Shown: positions 1 through 5,500 of the stretch, in pieces
How positions within the stretch are numbered: position 1 is the stretch's first letter
How the letters are laid out: each line of letters opens with the position of its first letter
NCBI GenBank assembly: GCA_020024815.1
Contig: JAHHTE010000112.1
Location: 1 to 6,808 of the forward strand
Length of the DNA stretch: 6,808 nt
Origin: Mailhella sp.
GTDB taxonomy: Bacteria; Desulfobacterota; Desulfovibrionia; Desulfovibrionales; Desulfovibrionaceae
Direction: 5' to 3'
Notes under the pieces: generated by a model
What the model was told of the DNA's origin: nothing
Seen by the model: only the letters and a program-made list of their open reading frames with translations
Databases searched by the model: none
Program-made: the position numbers and the translations under genes

Positions 1-40
1 GGTTAATAGTATTAATAAGTTAAGAAGTGAATAGGAAAAG

Positions 41-74
41 AAATAAAAATTAAAAAATTATAAAATTTTTATTT
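41..74. repeat. A/T-only inverted repeat upstream of the yceD promoter
   Basis: The arms at 41-51 (AAATAAAAATT) and 64-74 (AATTTTTATTT) are perfect 11-nt reverse complements around a 12-nt spacer. The whole stretch is A/T only, so the stem would be weak as RNA. It lies 40 nt upstream of the -35 box. It could be part of an UP-like or bent-DNA region, a poor terminator of an upstream gene, or simple low-complexity sequence. No coding region is visible in positions 1-158. Confidence 0.35.
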
Positions 75-113
75 AAAAAAATGAAAAAAAATCGTTAAAA
101 TGATTATATTTTC

Positions 114-143
114 TTGACAAATTCCATAACTTATTTGTAAATT
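114..143 (+). promoter_or_regulatory. Predicted sigma70-type promoter for the yceD-rpmF-plsX-fabH operon
   Basis: A consensus -35 box TTGACA lies at 114-119. After an 18-nt spacer comes a -10-like box TAAATT at 138-143 (4 of 6 to TATAAT), preceded by TG. The predicted transcript would start near 150, giving a leader of only about 15 nt before the ATG at 165. Upstream A- and T-tracts (about 41-100) would suit an UP element. The -35 is seen directly; the -10 choice and the start site are inferred. Confidence 0.6.
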
Positions 144-164
144 ACACGTTCGCAAGGAGTGTAT

Positions 165-704
165 ATGAAAGAGTTTCAGATTTTATTGCGAGATATTGAC
201 CAATATGGTCAAACATTTCAATATAATGATCAGAAAATTTGGTTAGATCCAATTAAAGAGTTTCATATTGCTTGCAAAGTTATAAATGCTATTCAAGCAG
301 AAGTTTTTATTTTACCTGAAGAAGAAGGTTGTCTTTTTAGAGGAAAAATAAAAGGAAAAATTTCTGTTCCTTGTGATAGGTGTGCAGAAGAAACAGAAAT
401 TACTATTGATTACGCATTTGATGAGTTTGAAGAGTATCCAAATGACGACTTAGAAATAACTTCTGAAGAAGTATTGGATGACCATAGAATTATTTTCAAA
501 GATAAAAATGCAACTATTGTTGATATAGGTGCATTACTTTGGGAAGAATTTGTTCTTACCTTACCAACAAAACCTTTATGTAAAAAGGATTGTAAAGGTG
601 TTTGTCCTACTTGTGGTAAGAATTTAAATGAAGGTAATTGCACATGTGAAGAACAAGGACATGATCCACGTCTTGCTGTGCTTAGAAATTTAAAAATACA
701 ATAG
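165..704 (+). CDS. yceD: YceD/DUF177 family protein (23S rRNA accumulation protein), Cys-rich C-terminus
   Basis: This 179-aa protein belongs to the DUF177/YceD family. Bacterial YceD and the plant homologue DCL are linked to processing or accumulation of 23S rRNA, and the gene typically sits directly upstream of rpmF, as here. The central part has a CxxC pair (C70, C73) in the family-typical setting VPCDRC. The C-terminus has six more cysteines (C139, C143, C147, C150, C159, C161) in a pattern ending in DPRLAVLRNL, which suggests metal binding; this is inferred, and the E. coli protein lacks most of them. The start chosen is ATG 165, because AAGGAG at 154-159 is a Shine-Dalgarno 5 nt upstream. 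The in-frame GTG at 159 overlaps that Shine-Dalgarno and cannot use it. It is the first gene after the predicted promoter. Family assignment is firm; the exact molecular role is not. Confidence 0.9.
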   Translation: MKEFQILLRDIDQYGQTFQYNDQKIWLDPIKEFHIACKVINAIQAEVFILPEEEGCLFRGKIKGKISVPCDRCAEETEITIDYAFDEFEEYPNDDLEITSEEVLDDHRIIFKDKNATIVDIGALLWEEFVLTLPTKPLCKKDCKGVCPTCGKNLNEGNCTCEEQGHDPRLAVLRNLKIQ

Positions 705-735
705 TAAGCAGTAGCTTATAATTAAGGAGAATAGT

Positions 736-921
736 ATGGCTGTTCAACAAAATAAAAAATCTCACTCTAAAAAAGGTATGCGTCGTTCTCATGATCGTAT
801 TGCAAAACCTTCTGTGATTTATTGCTCTTGTGGTGCTCCTACTGTTCCTCATGCAGTATGTCCTGCTTGTGGAAAGTATAAAGGTCGTCAAGTAGAAGCT
901 GTAAGTGCTAATGAAGAATAG
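736..921 (+). CDS. rpmF: 50S ribosomal protein L32, zinc-binding (C+) form
   Basis: This is 61-aa ribosomal protein L32 of the large subunit. The N-terminus MAVQQNKKSHSKKGMRRSHD is the standard basic L32 opening. Cysteines C30, C32, C42 and C45 (CxC...CxxC) form the zinc ribbon of the C+ type, so this is not the zinc-independent paralogue made in zinc starvation. The Shine-Dalgarno AAGGAG at 724-729 is 6 nt before the ATG. The 31-nt gap after yceD contains only a small 5-bp hairpin (705-718). Its 3' end overlaps plsX by 11 nt. The yceD-rpmF-plsX order is conserved in many bacteria and links ribosome assembly with lipid synthesis. Confidence 0.97.
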   Translation: MAVQQNKKSHSKKGMRRSHDRIAKPSVIYCSCGAPTVPHAVCPACGKYKGRQVEAVSANEE

Positions 922-1954
922 TAATATTTTAGCCGTGGATGCAATGGGAGGCGATTTTGGTCCTTCCGTTGTTATTCCAGGTGCTTTACAAGCTGCAAAA
1001 CAATGTGGTGCTAAAATTATTTTTGTAGGTCTTCAAGACGCTATTCAAGAAGTTTTGGACACATTACCTGACGATTTAAAATCAGTAGATTATTCTATTC
1101 ATCATGCAAGTCAAGTTGTAGAAATGAATGAAAAACCTTCTGATATATTGCGTCAAAAGAAAGATTCTTCTATTCAAGTTGCTTGTCGCTTGGTAAAAGA
1201 TGGTGAAGCTCACGCTGTAATCAGTGCTGGGCATTCTGGTGCTTGTGTTGCATGTGGTATGTTTATTATTGGACGTATTTCTGGAGTGGAGCGTCCTTGT
1301 TTAGCTACAATAATGCCATCTAAAACAACTCCTAGATTATTGCTAGATGTTGGGGCTAATGTAGAATGCAAACCATACCATTTATTCCAATTTGGTTTAA
1401 TGGGAGCAGCATTTGCAAAAGATATTTTAGAATATGATGAGCCAAGAGTTGGTATTTTAAGTATTGGTGAAGAAGAAGGAAAAGGAACTAGCACAGTAAA
1501 AGAAGCATATGAACTTTTAAAAGCTGCAAATAACTTGAACTTTGTTGGTAATGTTGAAGGTCGCGATATTTTTATTGGTGATGTTGATGTTGTTGTTTGT
1601 GATGGTTTTGTAGGTAATATTGCTTTAAAACTAAGTGAAGGTTTAGCTTTTTCTTTAACTCATGTTCTTAAAAAAGAACTTATGGGAAATGGACTTTTGC
1701 CAAAAATTGGTGCGTATTTAGCAAAAAAAGCTTTTGTTAAATTTAGAAAAAAAATTGATTATGCTGAATATGGTGGTGCTCCTTTACTTGGATTAAAAGG
1801 TATTAGTTTTGTTTGTCATGGTTCAAGTAATGTGCGTGCTATTGAAAGTGCTGTATTAATGGCAAATACGTATATTGAAAAAGATACGCATAATAAATTA
1901 GTTAATTCCTTAAAGGAAAATGAAGAATTAACGAGTTTTGCTCGATCCGTATAA
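911..1954 (+). CDS. plsX: Phosphate acyltransferase PlsX (acyl-ACP:phosphate acyltransferase)
   Basis: PlsX makes acyl-phosphate from acyl-ACP and phosphate. PlsY then uses acyl-phosphate to acylate glycerol-3-phosphate, the first step of phospholipid synthesis; PlsX is a peripheral membrane enzyme. The 347-aa length is normal. Family motifs are in order: DAMGGDFGP (10-18), SAGHSGA (105-111), LLDVGAN (144-150), GILSIGEEEGKGT (181-193), NVEGRDI (214-220), DVVVCDGFVGN (226-236), EYGGAPLLG (286-294) and HGSSN (303-307). ATG 911 is preferred over the in-frame GTG 905 because it gives the usual short N-terminus ahead of ILAVDAMGGD. Neither start has a clear Shine-Dalgarno. The start lies inside rpmF, so translation is probably coupled to L32. 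Only 2 nt separate its stop from fabH. Confidence 0.96.
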   Translation: MKNSNILAVDAMGGDFGPSVVIPGALQAAKQCGAKIIFVGLQDAIQEVLDTLPDDLKSVDYSIHHASQVVEMNEKPSDILRQKKDSSIQVACRLVKDGEAHAVISAGHSGACVACGMFIIGRISGVERPCLATIMPSKTTPRLLLDVGANVECKPYHLFQFGLMGAAFAKDILEYDEPRVGILSIGEEEGKGTSTVKEAYELLKAANNLNFVGNVEGRDIFIGDVDVVVCDGFVGNIALKLSEGLAFSLTHVLKKELMGNGLLPKIGAYLAKKAFVKFRKKIDYAEYGGAPLLGLKGISFVCHGSSNVRAIESAVLMANTYIEKDTHNKLVNSLKENEELTSFARSV

Positions 1955-1956
1955 TT

Positions 1957-2976
1957 ATGAATTCCACTTGCTATATAGCTGGACTTGGGACTTCTGTTCC
2001 TGAAAAAAAATTATCCAATTTTGATTTTGAAAAAATCATGGATACAAGTAATGAATGGATTGTTTCAAGAACTGGTATAAAAACTAGACATGTTTTAGCA
2101 GAAGGTCAAAATATTTCTGATATAGCTTATGAAGCATCACTTAAAGCAATAGTTGATGCTAAAATAGATAAATCAGAAATTACACATATCCTTGTGGCTA
2201 CATGTTCACCTCAAAAATTATCTCCTAGCCTAGCTTGCATTTTAGCTCAAAATTTAGGCTTGTCTTCCACGTCTGGTTTACAGACAATCTCTACACATAA
2301 TCCTAGTTTAGTTTGTTTTGATTTTAATGCTGCTTGTTCTGGTTTTATTTATGGATTAGAAATTGCACGTGCATTTTTAGCTTTACATAGTAATTCTACG
2401 ATATTACTTGTAACAGCAGAAGGTCTTTCACGGCGATTAAATTTTCAAGATAGAACAACAAGTATTTTATTTGGTGATGGTGCAGGTGCTGTTATATTGC
2501 GTAATCATGGTGATTACTTATATAAAGTACATGATGTATCTTTAGGTTCTGATGGTGATTATTGTGATTTAATTCAAATTGGTGGTGGAACTGAATTTGA
2601 AGCTAAAGTTGGAGATGTTGTTGATGAAAGTTTCTTTCTTACTATGCAAGGAAGGGAAGTTTTTAAAAGTGCTGTACGGGGTATGGCTCAAGAAAGTTTA
2701 AAACTTTTAGAAAAAAATTCATTAACGGTTAACGATATAGATTTATTTATAACTCATCAGGCAAATTTACGGATAATTGAGGCAGTTGGAGAACGTTTAT
2801 CCATATCTCAAGATAAAGTTTTTACAAATTTAGAAAAATATGGTAATACTTCTGCTAGTTCAATTTTGCTTGCAATGGAAGAGGCAAGAGAACAAGGTAA
2901 ATTAAAAAAGGGTGCAAAAACTCTTTTAACGGCTTTTGGTTCAGGGCTTACTTGGGGATCAGCATTACTTTCATAA
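1957..2976 (+). CDS. fabH: Beta-ketoacyl-ACP synthase III (FabH)
   Basis: FabH condenses an acyl-CoA (usually acetyl-CoA) with malonyl-ACP to start each fatty acid chain. The 339-aa protein has the thiolase fold with the KAS III triad: C127 in NAACSGF, H267 in THQANLRII and N297 in KYGNTSAS. Other family marks are SNEWIVSRTGI (31-41), FGDGAGAVIL (172-181) and AFGSGLTWGSAL (326-337). It is about 20 residues longer than E. coli FabH. Roughly 13 of these form an extra segment around residues 103-117 (2263-2307), between NLGL and the strand carrying the nucleophile. The reading frame is intact through it. ATG 1957 lies 2 nt after the plsX stop and has no evident Shine-Dalgarno, so reinitiation after plsX is likely. 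Substrate preference cannot be read from the sequence. Confidence 0.95.
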   Translation: MNSTCYIAGLGTSVPEKKLSNFDFEKIMDTSNEWIVSRTGIKTRHVLAEGQNISDIAYEASLKAIVDAKIDKSEITHILVATCSPQKLSPSLACILAQNLGLSSTSGLQTISTHNPSLVCFDFNAACSGFIYGLEIARAFLALHSNSTILLVTAEGLSRRLNFQDRTTSILFGDGAGAVILRNHGDYLYKVHDVSLGSDGDYCDLIQIGGGTEFEAKVGDVVDESFFLTMQGREVFKSAVRGMAQESLKLLEKNSLTVNDIDLFITHQANLRIIEAVGERLSISQDKVFTNLEKYGNTSASSILLAMEEAREQGKLKKGAKTLLTAFGSGLTWGSALLS

Positions 2977-3028
2977 GTATGATTAATTTGTTGATTAAGT
3001 AAAAAAACTGAATTTATAAAAAAATATC

Positions 3029-3057
3029 TTGAAAATTATTGAATTTTAATTTATTAA
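3029..3057 (+). promoter_or_regulatory. Possible weak internal promoter before fabG
   Basis: TTGAAA at 3029-3034 (5 of 6 to the -35 consensus) is followed after 17 nt by TATTAA at 3052-3057 (4 of 6 to the -10 consensus). It sits in the 110-nt fabH-fabG gap, the largest spacer in the cluster, which would suit separate expression of fabG-acpP. Such matches are frequent by chance in AT-rich DNA, so this is tentative. Confidence 0.3.
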
Positions 3058-3086
3058 TGTTCAACTAAATTGTTTGAGAGTAATTT

Positions 3087-3833
3087 ATGAGTAACGAGTT
3101 AGTATCCACAGCCCTTGTTACGGGTGCGTCAAGAGGAATTGGTAAAGCTATTTCTCTTACACTTGCTAAAGAGGGGTATCAAGTTTATATTACATATGTT
3201 TCAAAACCACAAGAAGCAGAAAAAGTGGTTGCAGAAATTGAGGCAAATGGTGGTAAAGCTAAAGCTTTTTGTTTAAATGTAGGTGATACAGAGGCTGTTG
3301 CAAAATTTTTTCAAGATGAAATAAAAGATAAAGTACGTCTTGATGTTTTAGTAAATAATGCAGGTATTACAAAAGATGGCTTAATTCTTCGTATGAAAGA
3401 TGAAGATTTTAATGCTGTTATTGATATTAATTTAAAAGGTGCATTTACTTGCCTTAGAGAAGCAACAAAAATCATGGCAAAACAACGTTTTGGTCGTGTA
3501 GTAAATATTGTTTCTGTCGTTGGTCTTATGGGTAATGCTGGTCAAGCAAATTATGCTGCTGCAAAAGCTGGTCTTATTGGTATTACTAAGTCAGCAGCAA
3601 AAGAGTTTGGGTCTCGTTCTATAACAATTAATGCTGTCGCTCCTGGCTTTATTGAAACAGATATGACAGCTAAATTGCCAGAAGATGTAAAGGCTAAATA
3701 TGCAGAAGCAATTCCTTTAGGTTGCTTTGGTTCTGCTCAAAATGTTGCTGATGCAGTTGCTTTTTTAGCATCTGAAAAGGCTTCTTATATTACAGGTCAA
3801 GTACTATCCGTTAACGGTGGTCTTTATTGTTAA
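3087..3833 (+). CDS. fabG: 3-oxoacyl-ACP reductase (FabG)
   Basis: FabG carries out the NADPH-dependent reduction of 3-oxoacyl-ACP to 3-hydroxyacyl-ACP in each round of elongation. The 248-aa protein is a classical short-chain dehydrogenase: cofactor motif TGASRGIG (12-19), NNAG (90-93), catalytic tetrad N115, S143, Y156 and K160 (NYAAAK), PG at 186-187 and the C-terminal ITGQVLSVNGG (235-245). All key residues are present and the length is standard. The common P-L-G-R-x-G motif reads PLGCFG, with Cys213 (TGC at 3723-3725) in place of Arg. ATG 3087 is preceded by a weak Shine-Dalgarno-like GAGAG at 3076-3080. Location between fabH and acpP supports the fatty acid synthase role over other SDR functions. 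acpP follows after 27 nt. Confidence 0.96.
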   Translation: MSNELVSTALVTGASRGIGKAISLTLAKEGYQVYITYVSKPQEAEKVVAEIEANGGKAKAFCLNVGDTEAVAKFFQDEIKDKVRLDVLVNNAGITKDGLILRMKDEDFNAVIDINLKGAFTCLREATKIMAKQRFGRVVNIVSVVGLMGNAGQANYAAAKAGLIGITKSAAKEFGSRSITINAVAPGFIETDMTAKLPEDVKAKYAEAIPLGCFGSAQNVADAVAFLASEKASYITGQVLSVNGGLYC

Positions 3834-3851
3834 CTAAAATTATAAACCCGT

Positions 3852-3857
3852 GGAGGG
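3852..3857 (+). promoter_or_regulatory. Strong Shine-Dalgarno of acpP
   Basis: GGAGGG at 3852-3857 lies just upstream of ATG 3861 and is the closest match to the anti-Shine-Dalgarno in the window. The other genes have AAGGAG, AAGGA or no clear site. This fits the high level at which acyl carrier protein is normally made. Confidence 0.7.
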
Positions 3858-3860
3858 CAT

Positions 3861-4097
3861 ATGTCTGTTGAAGCAAAAATTAAAACTATTATTCAAGATC
3901 AATTAGGAGTTTCAGAAGAAGAAGTAAAACCAGAAGCTTCTTTTATTGAAGACTTAGGTGCAGATTCTCTTGATCTTACCGAACTCATTATGGCTATGGA
4001 AGATGCATTTGACTGTGAGATTAAAGACGAAGACGCTCAAAAGATTTTGAAAGTTCAAGATGCTATCAACTATGTAAAAGCTCACGCTGGTGAGTAA
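3861..4097 (+). CDS. acpP: Acyl carrier protein
   Basis: AcpP carries growing acyl chains as thioesters on a 4'-phosphopantetheine arm and serves FabH, FabG, FabF and PlsX, all encoded here. The 78-aa acidic protein has the attachment motif LGADSLDLTEL with modified serine S36 and the expected helical pattern (AMEDAFDCEIKDEDAQKI after it). Length and motif match housekeeping ACP, not a polyketide or NRPS carrier domain. It starts 27 nt after fabG with a strong Shine-Dalgarno. A perfect hairpin plus T-run begins 6 nt after its stop codon, so a substantial part of transcripts probably ends here, which would raise acpP relative to fabF. Confidence 0.97.
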   Translation: MSVEAKIKTIIQDQLGVSEEEVKPEASFIEDLGADSLDLTELIMAMEDAFDCEIKDEDAQKILKVQDAINYVKAHAGE

Positions 4098-4102
4098 TAT
4101 TT

Positions 4103-4128
4103 TAGGACGTCTAAGACGTCCTATTTTT
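4103..4128 (+). terminator. Intrinsic terminator (probably partial) between acpP and fabF
   Basis: TAGGACGTC (4103-4111) and GACGTCCTA (4115-4123) pair perfectly over 9 bp around a TAA loop, followed directly by five T residues (4124-4128). The arms contain two copies of GACGTC. fabF lies in the same direction 40 nt downstream with no convincing promoter between, so read-through is likely part of normal expression. Confidence 0.8.
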
Positions 4129-4167
4129 ATGAAATTAGATTAGTGTTTATTCACAAAAGGATATAAG

Positions 4168-5415
4168 ATGTCTCGTAAAAGAGTTGTTGTAACAGGCGTT
4201 TCTGCTATTACTCCTTTAGGGCTTGATGTGCAAAGTTCTTGGGAAGGTATTTTAGCAGGGAAGTGCGGTATTAGAAAAATCACAAGTTTTGATACTACTG
4301 GTTTTGATACCGATATTGCAGGTGAAATTTCTGATTTTAATCCTGATGCTTATATTCCAACAAAACAAGCAAAAAGAATGGACAGATTTGTCCAATTAGC
4401 TGTTTGTGCTTCTATGCAATTAATGGAAAATTCTGGATATAAAATTACTGATGAAAATGCTGAAAGAATAGGTGTTCTTCTTGGTGTTGGACTTGGTGGC
4501 TTATCTACTATTGAAGTTTTTCATAGTAAATTGGTAGAAGCAGGTCCTTCTCGTGTATCACCTTTTTATATTCCAATGCTTATTTCTAATATGGCTCCTG
4601 CACAAGTTGCAATTTTTACTGGAGCTAAAGGACCAAACCTTGTTCTTACAAGTGCTTGTGCTTCTGGTACTCATGCTATTGGTAATGCATATAATGAAAT
4701 TGTATTAGGTCGTTGTGATGCAATGATTACTGGTGGTGCTGAATCTACCATTACTCCTATGGGAATTTCTGGATTTACCTCCATGAAAGCACTTTGTTCT
4801 AAATATAATGATACACCAACTAAAGCCTCTCGTCCATTTGATGCAGAGCGTGGTGGATTTGTAATGGGAGAAGGGGCAGGACTTTTATTACTTGAAAGTC
4901 TTGATAGTGCTTTGGCTCGTGGTGCACATATTTTAGCAGAAGTTGTTGGTGTTGGTGCATCTGATGATGCATATCACATGGTTGCTCCACAAGAAACAGG
5001 TGAAGGCATGGCTCTTTCCATGAAGAGAGCTTTGGCTGATGCTGGAGTAAAACCAGAAGAAATTGATTGTATTAATGCTCATGGAACTTCCACTCATGCT
5101 AATGATGAAGCAGAAACAAAAGCTTTAAAATTAGTATTTGGTGATCATGCAAAAAATCTTTCAATTTGTGCTAATAAATCTCAAATTGGACATTTACTTG
5201 GTGCTGCTGGTGGTGTTGAAAGTGTATTTTCTGTGCTTTCAATTGATACTGGTATGTTTCCAGGAACAATTAATCTTGAAAATCCAGATCCAGCTTGTGA
5301 TCTTAATTATATGGCAAATGGTGCTAAAAAGCTTGATCCAAAATATGTTTTAAGCAATTCTTTTGGGTTTGGCGGGACAAATGGAAGTATGCTCTACAAG
5401 CGTTATGAAGCATAA
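4168..5415 (+). CDS. fabF: Beta-ketoacyl-ACP synthase II (FabF)
   Basis: FabF elongates acyl-ACP by condensation with malonyl-ACP. The 415-aa protein shows the KAS I/II Cys-His-His set: C164 in TSACASGTHA, H305 in NAHGTSTHANDEAET and H342 in KSQIGHLLGAAGG, with the conserved K337. The glycine-rich end SNSFGFGGTN (396-405) includes the gating phenylalanine F401. The N-terminus RVVVTGVSAITPLG is typical, and the length matches FabF. ATG 4168 has AAGGA at 4157-4161, 6 nt upstream. It is separated from acpP by a 70-nt gap holding a terminator, and from glyA by an 85-nt gap holding another, so it may often be transcribed as a single unit or by read-through. FabB is a less likely assignment, given the position after acpP and the overall pattern. 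Confidence 0.96.
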   Translation: MSRKRVVVTGVSAITPLGLDVQSSWEGILAGKCGIRKITSFDTTGFDTDIAGEISDFNPDAYIPTKQAKRMDRFVQLAVCASMQLMENSGYKITDENAERIGVLLGVGLGGLSTIEVFHSKLVEAGPSRVSPFYIPMLISNMAPAQVAIFTGAKGPNLVLTSACASGTHAIGNAYNEIVLGRCDAMITGGAESTITPMGISGFTSMKALCSKYNDTPTKASRPFDAERGGFVMGEGAGLLLLESLDSALARGAHILAEVVGVGASDDAYHMVAPQETGEGMALSMKRALADAGVKPEEIDCINAHGTSTHANDEAETKALKLVFGDHAKNLSICANKSQIGHLLGAAGGVESVFSVLSIDTGMFPGTINLENPDPACDLNYMANGAKKLDPKYVLSNSFGFGGTNGSMLYKRYEA

Positions 5416-5438
5416 TTTTTATTGCTAAAAATTCTAAT

Positions 5439-5480
5439 AAACGCTACAAGTAGAGCTTAGCTTATTGTAGCGTTTTTTTT
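5439..5480 (+). terminator. Strong intrinsic terminator between fabF and glyA
   Basis: AAACGCTACAA (5439-5449) pairs perfectly with TTGTAGCGTTT (5465-5475). The 15-nt inner region can form a small AGC/GCT extension, and the T-run covers 5473-5480 (eight T). It starts 23 nt after the fabF stop and ends 20 nt before the glyA ATG. It probably ends the fatty acid operon, but its closeness to glyA leaves no room for a separate promoter downstream of it. Confidence 0.88.
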
Positions 5481-5500
5481 ATATACTATAAGGAGTGAGT

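Noticed and set aside
3..15. Palindrome TTAATAgTATTAA at the window start
   Set aside because: Operator-like symmetry, but A/T only, at the window edge and about 100 nt from the promoter; no known site recognised.
410..643. Open frame of 77 aa on the minus strand inside yceD
   Set aside because: It lies wholly within a clearly conserved gene on the other strand, has no recognisable motif and no Shine-Dalgarno context; shadow frame.
705..718. Small hairpin TAAGC/GCTTA between yceD and rpmF
   Set aside because: Only 5 bp with no T-run; too weak to call a terminator or regulatory element.
682..891. Open frame of 69 aa on the minus strand across rpmF
   Set aside because: Antisense to ribosomal protein L32 and without family-like features; shadow frame.
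1210..1494. Open frame of 94 aa on the minus strand inside plsX
   Set aside because: Antisense to a well-conserved PlsX segment; composition follows the opposite strand's codons.
3032..3047. AAAATT/AATTTT inverted repeat in the fabH-fabG gap
   Set aside because: Six A/T-only pairs with no T-run; expected by chance in such AT-rich sequence, so not called as a terminator.
4124..4167. Possible promoter for fabF after the acpP terminator
   Set aside because: No TTGACA-like and TATAAT-like pair with acceptable spacing is visible in this short stretch.
5138..5353. Open frame of 71 aa, + strand, second frame inside fabF
   Set aside because: Hydrophobic low-complexity translation rich in L/I/V/Q, which results from reading AT-rich codons out of frame; fabF is intact in its own frame.
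5416..5500. Riboswitch (for example glycine or THF type) upstream of glyA
   Set aside because: The 85-nt gap is taken up by a simple terminator; no conserved aptamer-like core is visible and the space is too small for a tandem glycine aptamer.
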